The notes under the pieces are model-generated. The model did no database searches. It was not told the DNA's origin and saw only the letters and a program-made list of their open reading frames with translations. A program made the translations under genes and the position numbers. 64,000 nucleotides of DNA from Methylocaldum szegediense (GTDB taxonomy: Bacteria; Pseudomonadota; Gammaproteobacteria; Methylococcales; Methylococcaceae), in contig NZ_OX458333.1 of assembly GCF_949769195.1 (NCBI RefSeq), positions 620,001-684,000 of the forward strand. The letters run 5' to 3'. Shown piece by piece: positions 17,579 to 26,695 of this stretch (its first letter is position 1; each line of letters starts with the position of its first letter).

Positions 17579-18899
17579 CCGGGGGTGTCAAGTTAACTGT
17601 GTAACTGGGGTTAGTTCATAGGGTAACTCGATTACCAAAGAGGATCACGAAGTGGTTCAACGCCCGTTTCCAATCCTGGATCGGCAGGGTCCATTTCTTC
17701 TCGATCCGCTGCAGTCCCAGATACAGGACTTTCAGAATCGCCTCATCGTTCGGAAACGCGCCGCGGGTCTTGAGCAGCTTGCGCAGGCTGAAGTTGAGTG
17801 ATTCGATCGCGTTGGTGGTCTACAGCACTTTGCGGATCTCCGGCGGATCATCGAAAAACACAGTCAAGCGCGTCCAATCCGCCCGCCAGCTTTGGCTGAT
17901 GGCTGGGTACTTCGCGTCCCAGGTGTCCGCAAACCGCGCCAGGGCAGCTTCGGCCTCGGTCAAGGTCGCGGCGCCATCAATCGCCCGCAGGTCTTTCGCC
18001 ACCGCCTTGCGCTCCTTCCAGGTGACATACTGCAGGCTGTGGCGCACCTGATGGACGAGGCACCGTTGGACCTGGATGTTGGGAAACACGGTTTCAATCG
18101 CTTCCGGCAGTCCCTTGAGGCCGTCGACACAGGCGATAAAGCCATCCTGAACGCCTCGGTTCTTCAACTCGGTAAAGACCGACAGCCAGAACTTGGCGCC
18201 TTCTGTGTCCGCGATCCAAAGGCCCAGCAGCTCCTTTTCGCCTTGCAGATTGACGCCCAAAGCGAGATAGACCGCCTTGTTCTTGACCGGTCCCGCTTCG
18301 CGTGATTTGACGATCAAAGCGTCGAAATACAGGATCGGATACACCGACGCCAAGGGCCGGCTCTGCCATGCCTTCACGTCCGCCAACACCGATTCGGTCA
18401 CGTTGGAGATCAGCGTCGGCGAGACTTCCACGCCATACAGTTCTTCCAGATGCCCCTGAATACCACGGGTGGATAAGCCCCGCGCATACAGCGCCAGAAC
18501 CTTCTCATCAAATCCTTCGAGCCGGCGTTGGCGCTTGGAAACCAGTTGCGGCTCGAAGTCTCCGTTGCGATCCCGCGGGACCTCAATCGCCAAGGGTCCG
18601 GTTTCCGTTTGAATCGTCTTCGCCGACTTGCCGTTGCGGGAGTTGCCACTGCCGCGCACTTCCAGGGCACGCGCCGCTACCCCAAATGGGCCGTCATTTC
18701 GGCTTCCAACGCCCGTTCCACCAGGCGTTTGGTCAGCTGTTTGAGCAAACCGTGTTCCCCCAGAAGGTCTTTCGGATTCGTATAGCCTTTGAGCAATTCA
18801 TCCAATAAGGCGTCTTGTTTGGCTGTGTCACGGGTCATGTTTGAGTCTCTTTTTCTGGCTGATTTTACCAACCAGTTACACAGTTCTTTTTACACCCTC
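17579..18899 (-). mobile_element. IS256 family element (type B), degenerate
   Basis: The terminal inverted repeats are GGGGGTGTCAAGTTAACTGT on the left and GGAGGGTGTAAAAAGAACTG on the right (inverted). Both are followed by GTGTAACTGG. They enclose a broken mutator-type transposase. No target duplication is visible, and a fragment of a second copy adjoins it in inverse orientation. Confidence 0.8.
17616..18871 (-). pseudogene. IS256 (mutator) transposase, frameshifted and with internal stop
   Basis: The N-terminus (18677-18871: DALLDELLKGYTNPKDLLGEHGLLKQL) ends in a stop after EAEMTAHLG. The frame resumes about 18676 as ALEVRGSGNSRNGKSAKTI. Asp motifs are visible in LYFDALIV and CVDGLKGLPEAI. 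A TAG at 17822-17820 stands where the family has a tyrosine in IRKV-Y-TTNAIESLN, so the catalytic Glu lies beyond the stop. Translation of the rest gives a good C-terminus ending at 17616. Two independent lesions make it inactive. Confidence 0.88.
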
Positions 18900-19035
18900 C
18901 CTGTATCTGGGACTGCAGCGGATCGAGAAGAAATGGACCCTGCCGATCCAGGATTGGAAACGGGCGTTGAACCACTTCGTGATCCTCTTTGGTAATCGAG
19001 TTACCCTATGAACTAACCCCGGTTACACAGTTAAC
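18899..19035 (+). repeat. Inverted fragment of a second IS256 type B copy
   Basis: About 137 bp from CTGTATCTGGGACTGCAG to the terminal repeat GGTTACACAGTTAAC is the inverse complement of the 3' end of the adjacent element (17595-17730). Its outermost bases (TTGACACCC) reappear at 19675-19683, on the far side of an IS200/IS605 element. It makes a roughly 1.4-kb inverted-repeat structure with the element on its left. Confidence 0.85.
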
Positions 19036-19674
19036 TCCAACGCTAAGCCACCGCCTGTGGCGGTGAGAATAACCAAGGCTCTGCCCTCGAGTGGGATTGC
19101 GACGAGGGTTGTAGGTGATTTCTCCTCTATCTGGGCCTACCCAGTCCACAAGAGGAGAAATCGAGATGAGAGAATGGCAAAACCAATCTCATGTCACGTG
19201 GTATTGCCGATACCACGTGGTCATTGTGCCGAAGTATCGTCGCAAATCAATGTTTGGCCTGCTTCGGCGTGATATTGGCTTGATTTTAAAAGAGCTCTGC
19301 CGGCGATTCGGCATTGATTTGGTGGAGGGGCACGTGATGCCGGATCACATGCATATGTGTTTAGGGATTCCGCCGAAGTACAGTGTGGCAAATACGATCG
19401 GCAAGCTGAAAGGGAAGTCGGCGATCCTGATTCACCAGCGGTACGGACGGAAACGCAATTTTGTGGCGCTCAATTTCTGGGCGCGCGGGTACTGTGTGAG
19501 CACGGTGGGTCTCGATGAGGCGATGATTCGGAATTACATCCGATCCCAGGAAGAGCGCGAAAAGAAAGAAGAGCAGATGAATTTGGCACTGTAACGTCAA
19601 AACATCCGGTAGGCTCGGTGCCCCCTTATAAGGGGGCTTCCTCAAACTACCCGCTATGCGGGTAGTACGTGATT
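19036..19674 (+). mobile_element. IS200/IS605 family element, 639 bp
   Basis: One transposase gene is flanked by subterminal hairpins: ACCGCCTGTGGCGGT on the left (near 19050) and CTACCCGCTATGCGGGTAG on the right (19647-19665). It has no inverted repeats and no duplication, as expected for this family. The boundaries follow from the interrupted IS256 end, which reads GTTAAC | element | TTGACACCC. It therefore inserted 3' of TTAAC. A further CCCCCTTATAAGGGGG hairpin lies downstream of the gene. Confidence 0.85.
19166..19594 (+). CDS. tnpA: IS200/IS605 transposase TnpA
   Basis: This encodes 142 residues from the ATG at 19166, preceded by AGGAG. It is a Y1 HUH single-strand transposase. The HUH motif is HMH in GHVMPDHMHMCLGI, and the catalytic tyrosine is probably in EAMIRNYIRSQ. 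The start REWQNQSHVTWYCRYHVVIVPKYR is typical. The frame is intact, so the element may be active. No tnpB accompanies it. Confidence 0.95.
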   Translation: MREWQNQSHVTWYCRYHVVIVPKYRRKSMFGLLRRDIGLILKELCRRFGIDLVEGHVMPDHMHMCLGIPPKYSVANTIGKLKGKSAILIHQRYGRKRNFVALNFWARGYCVSTVGLDEAMIRNYIRSQEEREKKEEQMNLAL

Positions 19675-19685
19675 TTGACACCCCC

Positions 19686-19953
19686 GGTCATGATCATTGA
19701 GGTCCTCATAGCCGCAACACAGACCCTAAAGCCGTTGGGCGACCAGGTCTTGCAGGGCATGTGTGATGCGGTTCGGAGCCCTCGGATCGTTCAACGCCTG
19801 CGCTACCGCCTTCGATAAGCCAAGGCGTCGATCCAACTGCCGCAAGAGCACGAGTCCGCCATCGGAACGGATCGCTCCACCCCGGAAATTGGCTTTGATG
19901 ACCCGCCGTCCCAGGCATCTAAATGTCATCTCATCAGCGGTACAATTTGGCAT
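19686..19953 (-). pseudogene. IS1380 transposase, N-terminal remnant
   Basis: From the ATG at 19953 the frame reads MPNCTADEMTFRCLGRRV, then FRGGAIRSDGGLVLLRQLDRRLGLSKAVA and DPRAPNRITHALQDLVAQRL, which is the start of IS1380 transposases. A TAG follows at 19728-19726. Beyond it the same frame continues GLCCGYEDLNDHD before running into the IS256 end. Only about 90 of the usual 400+ residues remain. Confidence 0.85.
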
Positions 19954-20024
19954 CGGCACAGCTCCCCACAAAATCTGTTTCGCAACCTGATTTAATGCGG
20001 GTTTCAACGCTGTGCCGACCCTCC

Positions 20025-20327
20025 TCATGATGAAATATCCGGGCTTGCGCCACCCTCGTTTAAAGCTTTTGCCCTCTCGTAACAAGCACTACGAGTGAGC
20101 GTAACCCCTGCCTTTGCTTCTGTCTCGTCATTCCACTCACCGGCCTCATTCAGCACCGCTTCACACTCGGTGCACCATGAATCAGGGTATAACTCGCCGG
20201 CTTCAGCTTCAGCAGGCCAGAATCCGCGGGGCTGGCCGTCCCTTAGCGTTTGAACAATGTGCTGGCAAACATACGTGGCAACGCGCCTGCCATGGATGCC
20301 GCACCCAACGTATTGGCTATCGTCCAT
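20025..20327 (-). CDS. Small Cys-rich protein next to an attC-like site
   Basis: This encodes 100 residues from the ATG at 20327. A longer frame to 20345 starts with TTG. The pattern CGIHGRR...VCQHIV, DSWCTECE and SACYERAK, with GEWNDETE between, suggests a small zinc-binding fold. I recognise no named family. The 3' end runs into the IS1380 remnant, and the last residues (GGASPDISS) may be foreign. The ATG lies 8 bp after the GTTAG of a palindromic site (20334-20401), as for a gene in an integron cassette. Confidence 0.55.
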   Translation of the reverse strand: MDDSQYVGCGIHGRRVATYVCQHIVQTLRDGQPRGFWPAEAEAGELYPDSWCTECEAVLNEAGEWNDETEAKAGVTLTRSACYERAKALNEGGASPDISS

Positions 20328-20333
20328 AGTGCT

Positions 20334-20401
20334 CTCTAACGCCAAACTCAGCCGAGGAAGACCGCATCGCGACCTGACGTCGCCCGGAGCGACGTGTTAG
20401 C
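20334..20401 (-). other. Candidate attC-like recombination site
   Basis: On the minus strand GCTAAC (20401-20396) and GTTAGAG face each other across about 68 bp. The right half, GGCTGAGTTTGGCGTTAG, resembles known attC right halves. The gene at 20025-20327 starts immediately after it. The inner L boxes do not pair well: the left half instead forms its own CGTCGC/GCGACG hairpin. It could be a decayed attC or an unrelated palindrome. Confidence 0.28.
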
Positions 20402-20584
20402 AACGGTATGGGATTGGAAGCAGACCATTCGGAAGACCTCTTGCATGGTGCGGTTGACCCGCTCCGGTTACGCGTAAACACCTCAACTCAGGAAACATTT
20501 TGACAACTTCATAAGCCCGGTTTCGAAACGCCCCTGAGTTTCCCCAAATGGCGACGATCAAGGACGCTTGCTGCGCCAGGTCTC

Positions 20585-21971
20585 GAGTTATGCTCGAAAG
20601 TTGTGGATGAGGGATTGAGATAGGCGGCGTATTCTGGATGGTCTTCGAAGTCATCCCTTCCTACAAGAGGAGCGAATACGCCATGAGTGACGATAAGATC
20701 ATTCCGTTGAAGAATCCAGGGGCACCAGCTCCCGTGGCGGATGCCTTAACGGAGTTGTTACGGGAAGGCGCCCAGCGGATGCTGGCGGCGGCGATCGAAG
20801 CGGAGGTGGCCGCCTTTCTGGAGCGATTCAAGGACGAGAAAACGGCGGATGGGCGCCAAGCGGGTGGTGCGGAACGGTCATCTACCGACGCGGTCCATCC
20901 AGACCGGTGTGGGTCCTATCGAGGTCAAGGTGCCGCGGGTGCGAGATCGGTCGAAGGCGATCCGGTTGACCTCGGCGATTTTGCCGCCGTACCTTCGGCG
21001 CCCCCAGAGCCTTGAGGCGTTATTGCCGTGGTTGTACTTGAAAGGGATCTCGACCGGGGATGTTCAGGAGGCGCTGACGGTGCTGTTAGGGCGGGAGGCG
21101 CCGGGGCTGTCGGCGAGTACGATCAGCCGCTTGAAAGAGGTCTGGAAGGACGAGCATCAGCGTTGGTCGCGGCGGGATTTGTCGAACCGGCGTTATGTGT
21201 ATCTCTGGGTAGATGGCATTCATTTCGGGGTGCGGCTGGAGGATGCGGCGCAGTGCATTCTGGTGGTGATAGGGGCTACGGCGGACGGCAAGAAGGAGTT
21301 GCTGGCGTTGGCTGATGGCTATCGGGAGAGCGAACCGTCCTGGCGCGAGGTGCTGTTGGATCTCAAAGCCCGGGGTCTCACCCTTGATCCGCACCTGGCC
21401 ATCGGCGATGGCGCCTTAGGCTTCTGGAAAGCCTTACCGCAGGTGTACGGGACCACCCGTGGCCAACGCTGTTGGGTCCATAAGACGGCGAATGTGCTCA
21501 ATAAGCTGCCGAAGAGCCAACAGCCCAAAGCCAAAGCGGCGTTGCACGAGATCTGGATGGCCGCCACCCGGCAGGAAGCGGAGAACGCGTTTAATCACTT
21601 CGTCGAGGTGTATCGGCCTAAGTATCCCAAGGCGGTGGCGTGCCTGGAAAAGGATCGGGAGACGCTGTTGGCGTTCTATGCTTTTCCGGCAGAGCATTGG
21701 ATTCACCTGAGGACCACCAATCCGATCGAATCCACCTTTGCCACGGTGAGGCTCAGAACCGCTAAAACGCGAGGCTGCGTGTCACGGGGAAGTATTCTCG
21801 CGATGGTGTTCATGCTGGTGAAAAGCGCCGAGCGACACTGGCGGAGATTGAATGGAGTTCCGCGGCTGGCTCAGGTCCTTGAGGGAGTCGTGTTCAAGGA
21901 CGGCGTTCAGGAAGACGCCGAGAAAGTCGCCGCCTGATCAACTCCCCATACACAAAATTTGACCATTACTC
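20585..21971 (+). mobile_element. IS256 family element (type A), about 1.39 kb
   Basis: The terminal inverted repeats match over about 28 bp: GAGTTATGCTCGAAAGTTGT on the left, and GAGTAATGGTCAAATTTTGT on the right (inverted). They enclose one mutator-type transposase gene that is broken by a frameshift. The remnant at 17484-17555 belongs to the same type. Confidence 0.85.
20683..21937 (+). pseudogene. IS256 (mutator) transposase with one-base frameshift
   Basis: The first 56 residues (MSDDKIIPLKNPGAPAPV... to KTADGR) are in one frame. The rest (KRVVRNGHLPTRSIQTGVGPIEVKVPRVRDRS... to EDAEKVAA) is in another. The switch is at about 20853-20858, where GGGCGCCAAGCGG has one C more than the codons for GRKR would need. 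The DDE residues are in YLWVDGIHF, IGDGALGFWKAL and NPIESTFATVRLR. Everything else is intact, so a single base change, or a sequencing error, separates it from an active gene. Confidence 0.9.
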
Positions 21972-22286
21972 CCTGATGGCCGTTTTCGTGTACTTAGTTT
22001 TCGAGCATCGGCGCTTTTAAAGCGTTTTCACTTTTGGGTGAAAGGCAACCGTGGGAAAGCGAAATTAGCCAGGGCGGAGGACGCCGTAACCCGTCGCAGA
22101 CCTCGAAAGAGCAGATCGCACGGATACACCGATCCGCCCTGCGGTACGGCCTTTGTGGCGGCTGAGGGTTAAGGTTCGACACTCGGGTCGCTCGATCGCT
22201 TGGGTCTAACCCTTCGAATAACGATCTGCGCTCCCAAACGGGACTGAGAAGACGTACGTGTCGGTAAATGATTTCCACAGCGGGTT
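21972..22286. other. Intergenic stretch right of the IS256 element
   Basis: 315 bp with fragments of GTAACCC/GGGTTA-type repeat (about 22085-22210). It has no open frame that resembles a protein. Confidence 0.4.
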
Positions 22287-22670
22287 ATGCCAAACAAGCA
22301 AAGCGAAAGCGCTCAAACAAGCCCGATTTCTGAAGCCGATTTGAACGTCATTCCAGCAGGGACGCCGGAATCCAGCGTCCAGGATGGCAGGCGACGGAAC
22401 AGTGTCGACGTCAACGGAACCCTCTATGTTGGTGTCACTTCGAAACTTGTTCGACGAGCGTTCCAACATCGCAATGGCCTTGTGGAGGGCTTTACCAACA
22501 AATATAGGGTGCACATGTTGGTCTGGTTCGAGCTGCACGAACGAATGGAGACCGCCATTCTCCGAGAAAAGCTCATCAAGAAATGGCCTCGAGCTGCGAA
22601 GATCGGACTGATTGAAGCGAGTAATTCGGAGTGGCGCGATTTGTGGACAAACGTGATTGGCATTTCGTGA
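22287..22670 (+). pseudogene. GIY-YIG endonuclease remnant with repeat-derived N-terminus
   Basis: From 22413 the frame reads NGTLYVGVTSKLVRRAFQHRNGLVEGF, LVWFELHERMETAILREKLIKKW and NSEWRDLW, a UPF0213/YhbQ-type GIY-YIG nuclease core. The YIG half is present as YVG, together with the catalytic Arg and Glu. The first strand with the GIY motif is missing: the frame upstream instead crosses a palindromic repeat (22346-22373). The ATG at 22287 opens this chimeric frame. It is probably inactive unless another start restores the strand. Confidence 0.65.
22346..22373. repeat. Palindromic repeat copy 1 next to GIY-YIG remnant
   Basis: ATTCCAGCAGGGACGCCGGAAT pairs its two arms (ATTCC/GGAAT and GC/GC). 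It is the same type as the copies at 22712-22735 and 22785-22815. Confidence 0.75.
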
Positions 22671-23028
22671 CAGACAACGACCTACACAATGCAGTCGAGT
22701 ATCGACCGTCACGCCGGCAGGGGATGCCGGCCTCCAGGGCACAGGAAGGAACTGTGTTGAAGCCTTTCTTGGCTACCATCCATGGCGTGGATTCCAGCAT
22801 CCCTGCCGGAATGACGAGCACTGGCGCAACGCGGACATCAAATCGGTTTTTCGTGTTTATCCCACTACTTATAGCGTGTTTTCACCATTACAGCGTTTTC
22901 ATTTCCCATTTCTTATGGAGGCCCGGTTTCTTTGAAGCGCCTGTTCTGAGACCTAGGTCCAAAGAAGGACGGGGAAACACCCGTACACGGAAGAAATTTC
23001 CTGCGAGTATGCACATGAGTCCGGCAAT
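22671..23028. repeat. Palindromic repeats 2 and 3 downstream of GIY-YIG remnant
   Basis: The 358-bp gap holds a perfect 7-bp stem GCCGGCA/TGCCGGC (22713-22719 with 22725-22731) and ATTCCAGCATCCCTGCCGGAAT (22791-22812). Both share CAGGGATGCCGG-type bases with copy 1. No gene is seen in the remainder up to the ygiD start. Confidence 0.75.
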
Positions 23029-23814
23029 ATGACGAACCATCGACAACCCGCCGTATTTTTCGGTCACGGCAGCCCGATGAACACGCTACAGCAGAATAGG
23101 CACACCGACGCCTGGGCAGCGTTCGGAAGGCAGACGCTTCAACACCCACCGGCAGCCGTGCTTTGCATTTCGGCCCACTGGTATATCCATGGCACTGCTG
23201 TCACCGCTACTGCCACGCCACCCACGATTCATGATTTCGGCGGCTTTCCGAAAGCCTTGTACGAAGTGGAATACGCGGCGCCCGGTTCGCCCGAACTGGC
23301 GCAACGCATCGTGGAATTGTTGTCGCCGCTCGCTGTCGCGTTGGATCGGAAGCGGGGGCTGGATCACGGTGCCTGGTCGGTACTCGCGCGTGTTTTCCCG
23401 AAGGCCGAAATTCCCGTTGTGCAGTTGAGCATCGATGCGAGCATGCCGCCCGAGTTTCATTATGAGCTTGGCCAGAAATTGGCCGTATTGCGCGATGAAG
23501 GTGTGCTGATCATGGGCAGCGGCAATACCGTACACAATCTACGAACGGTGAACTGGGACCCTGACGCTCCGGCCTATGACTGGGCATTGCGTTTCGATGA
23601 GCGTGTGCGCGACTGTCTTGTCAACGGCGACTATAACGCATTGATCGACTATGAGCGGTTAACGCCTGACGCTAAGCTCGCCGTGCCGACGCCGGATCAT
23701 TATTTGCCGCTGTTGTACATCCTTGGCGCGCGCCGGCCTGGAGACGACCTCCAATTCATTACCGAAGGTATCGAGCTAGGTTCAATCAGCATGTTGGCGT
23801 TTGCTTTTTCGTGA
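23029..23814 (+). CDS. ygiD: 4,5-DOPA-type extradiol dioxygenase (YgiD family)
   Basis: This encodes 261 residues of the LigB/DODA class. Metal-binding histidines are visible in FFGHGSPM, ISAHWYIHG, GNTVHNL and TPDHYLPLLY. DFGGFPKALYEVEYAAPGSPELAQ is typical. YgiD proteins open catechol rings such as L-DOPA. The bacterial physiological substrate is not settled. Start and length agree with the family, and it stands alone. Confidence 0.93.
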   Translation: MTNHRQPAVFFGHGSPMNTLQQNRHTDAWAAFGRQTLQHPPAAVLCISAHWYIHGTAVTATATPPTIHDFGGFPKALYEVEYAAPGSPELAQRIVELLSPLAVALDRKRGLDHGAWSVLARVFPKAEIPVVQLSIDASMPPEFHYELGQKLAVLRDEGVLIMGSGNTVHNLRTVNWDPDAPAYDWALRFDERVRDCLVNGDYNALIDYERLTPDAKLAVPTPDHYLPLLYILGARRPGDDLQFITEGIELGSISMLAFAFS

Positions 23815-24263
23815 CCAACTGTCCTGTGAATCGGCGAACACGAAAGCCGCCCGCAGGGCGAGATGACGGAACGCCAGCGAAACGTTATCGCATCTTTGGC
23901 CGATTTATCGGCCGAATACCGTTCTTCCGGTCGTTTTGGAAAGCTCTGATTGATTTGTTTCCGTTCATGCCTCTCGACCGCGTTCAGGACGGGCCCGTCG
24001 ACGGAGCTTAGGACAGCCACCCGCCCGCCACCCACACTTGCTGCGCTTAACCGCCGTTTCTTGGAGCAATCACACGTCAAGACGCTCGCGCAAACGAAGC
24101 GTACCGCATGAGGTCATAATCACAGAATAGGAAGTACGGTGTTGCGAGAAGGCATCGTGATCGCCTTGCAGATAGCAAGAGAAGTGGCCTGGACGTTTCG
24201 TACTCCTGTTCAAAATCGGAGTTCAATCGCGGGTCGCAAGACCCAGTACGCGGACGGTGCCCC
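23815..24263. repeat. Intergenic stretch with a MITE-family copy
   Basis: 449 bp without a recognised gene. From 23941, AAGCTCTGATT, TTCCGTTCATGCC, a TCGAC and a TCAGGAC follow in the same order as in the repeat at 754-802. AAGCTCTGATT also equals the inverted right end of the repeat in fliH. Confidence 0.5.
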
Positions 24264-25436
24264 ATGACGAAAACCATTGGAATTTCATCGGTCCAGGAGA
24301 GAGCTGTTATCAAGGAAGGCGAAGGCAAAAAAGTCGACATCCTTTACTTCGATGGCGGAGGCGCCCACAAAGGCGTAGCCAGGGCTCTAGAGGCGGAACT
24401 GAAACGGGCCTTCTCCGAAGCCTCTGTTAGAGCGGTCAACACCGACCTGATTTTTTCCCATTTTCCTTTGTTGGCAGGGCTCACCCGAGCGGGTATTTCG
24501 CTCTACAACACGGGCCTCAAATGGGAAACGCTGGTCGGTTTGCGCCAATACATCGCGCTGGGAAAGGGATTGATAACCCTGATGCAGCCGGCGGCTCCGC
24601 GGCTTGCAGCGTTTTGGCAGCACCAGGCACCGCATATGTTGATCTCGACGATCCCCTTGTATAACGGACTCATGTTTACTGCCGCCCGCGAGATTAACCC
24701 GGAAGTGCGCTGCGTGACGATCCCGGTCGATTTCGAAGAGTTTTACCGCCAGTACTGGTTCGATCCATCCTTGAAGTCCTACTACTTGTGCGGCACCGAG
24801 CGGCTCGTGCAGCAGGCCTTGCAAAGCGGAGTGCCGGAATCTCAGGTCTTTCCGCTCCGGGGTATGCCGGTTCACCCGTCTTTTCTCGAACCTATCGATA
24901 CCGATCCGGCGGATGCTCTCGACGAATTGGGATTGCGAAGGGATCTTCCGACAGTCCTCGTCTTCTTCGGCGGACAAGGCTCAAGGTACCTGGTCGACAT
25001 CGTGCAACGCTTGGATGCTTCGGCGACTCCGTGCAATCTGATCGCCATTTGTGGTTGCCACAAGGCAGCTTACGACTCGCTGAATCAGTGGCGATCGCGC
25101 AAGCCTAAGCTGATCGTGGGATATACCGCCAAGGTTGCGGAATACATGAGGCTTGCGGATGTCATGGTGGGTAAACCGGGCCCGATTTCCATTCATGAAG
25201 CCATAGCCTGCCGCGTCCCGCTCGTGCTCGTGGATAATCCATCCATGCGCATACTTTTCGAATACAACATCCGCTGGGCAGAGGAAAACGGCATCGCTAA
25301 ACGCGTTCGGTCCCTAACGGACGTTCCCGGGGCGGTAAATGAAATCCTGGCATCGGATCACTGGTATCGGAACGTGGCTCGCCTGAACCTCGATGCCAAT
25401 GCGGGTGTCGCGGCTTGTCTACGACAATTGATGTAA
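24264..25436 (+). CDS. MurG/MGDG-synthase-like glycosyltransferase (GT28)
   Basis: This encodes 390 residues. The N-terminal half starts VDILYFDGGGAHKGVARAL, a nucleotide-sugar GT-B start with a glycine-rich loop. The C-terminal half has PTVLVFFGGQGSRYLVDIV, KLIVGYTAKVAEYMRLADVMVGKPGPISIHEAIA and PLVLVDN, the UDP-sugar site of MGDG synthases and MurG. It may glycosylate a lipid. The acceptor is unknown. It has no operon partner. Confidence 0.82.
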   Translation: MTKTIGISSVQERAVIKEGEGKKVDILYFDGGGAHKGVARALEAELKRAFSEASVRAVNTDLIFSHFPLLAGLTRAGISLYNTGLKWETLVGLRQYIALGKGLITLMQPAAPRLAAFWQHQAPHMLISTIPLYNGLMFTAAREINPEVRCVTIPVDFEEFYRQYWFDPSLKSYYLCGTERLVQQALQSGVPESQVFPLRGMPVHPSFLEPIDTDPADALDELGLRRDLPTVLVFFGGQGSRYLVDIVQRLDASATPCNLIAICGCHKAAYDSLNQWRSRKPKLIVGYTAKVAEYMRLADVMVGKPGPISIHEAIACRVPLVLVDNPSMRILFEYNIRWAEENGIAKRVRSLTDVPGAVNEILASDHWYRNVARLNLDANAGVAACLRQLM

Positions 25437-26695
25437 TTCCAAATCGCGTTCAATAAGGCATTCATTTTTGTAGGGCGGGTTAGGCCGCGAGGCCGTAACC
25501 CACGGACCGACCTCGAATCGGTGGGTTACGCTGAGTCCGTCCTGAGCTCCGTCGAAGGGCTAACCCAGCCTACGATTCATGTTCACTCGAATGCCGAATG
25601 GAATAAGAGCGCTATTAGCGGTAGCCGGTTATAAGAGGATGGGTAGGGCGAAGTGGACTCCGTCGCTTTCTGACCTGAACCTTGAACATCGGAGAAACTG
25701 AATCGGAAGCCGGGATTGAACCGAAAGGCGGTCAGCTTGACTGGCTCCTTGAGTCGGCCTTGCTTGCCGGAACGCGACGGGTGGTGAAGCGGTGGCTTGC
25801 GGCGTTCAAATTTCCGGTTGAAAAGGGATTCCAAAAAAGCGGTCGTTCCGAGCTTCCGACGGCGCCAACCACATGCGAGCGTGTGTGAAGAAATCTCCGG
25901 AACTCGATCAGTTTTGATATCTTCATAAATCCTGGCGTACTGAGCACGAGCCGTTTTATCGCGCCTGGTCTGTCGAGAATTGCACGTTGAGGTTATCTTA
26001 TCGAGGATAAACGCTTATTCTGAGTTTTCTAACGAACGCCATCTGATCCAATGCTTCTTCAAAAGATATAAGCATTGCCGCGGCATTTGCGGGTGCTTTG
26101 AGAAAACCGCCGTTCCTTTTTAATCTGTTCAAATATCGTCGCCATCTTGATGACGTGTTGTACGCTGCGGAGATACGCGGACGAAAGGAGTCTCGATCGA
26201 TCCCCCTCCACGTTCGTAAGCGAGCAGTGGCTCCATGCGCCCGGCGCTGTTTTACACCGAACGAGAAAAAGCGGGGCTCGCCGAGTGTGCAGCGATCACC
26301 CGATTCGGCAAAGGACATGCCCCGGACAAGGTATTCGAACAGGTGGGGCGCAGTTCAGGGATGAAGACCCGGTCAAGCTCGCATTCAGGTGGCCTGTCGT
26401 GCAATCGGGTAGGTGGCGGCTTCACCCAGCGGTGAAATCGGTAGAAGGGACGATGGTCGGAATCCTTGCGGCGTGTCTACCGCATCGAAGCGGTCAACTG
26501 CCGTTTTTAGGATTATCGTCATCAACGCCTGAAACCGGCTCGCAATCGGCTTTCGGAAGGTACCGGACACCTTACCGGCCAGCATGTGAAAAGCTCCGGT
26601 AAAACGCAGGCGCGGTGGTGATGCGCTTGGGGAAATCGTGCAACGTAAACGGTAGCCATAACGTGATCAACGCAAGATATTGGATCATTCATACA
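25437..26695. repeat. 1.26-kb gene-free, repeat-rich region
   Basis: I find no convincing gene. At 25470-25575 lies a composite inverted repeat, GTAGGGCGGGTTAGGCC to CTAACCCAGCCTAC, with GTAACCCAC/GTGGGTTAC arms and a CTTCGAC-like motif inside (25543-25560). A second unit (25572-25608) recurs at 54959-54996. From 26429 to 26505 there is a copy of the repeat that also occurs at 31267-31346. Short open frames lack family signals. Confidence 0.6.

Noticed and set aside
20849-20865. Programmed frameshift in the IS256 transposase
   Set aside because: No slippery A/T-rich heptamer is present, and this family normally uses a single frame. A simple base insertion is likelier.
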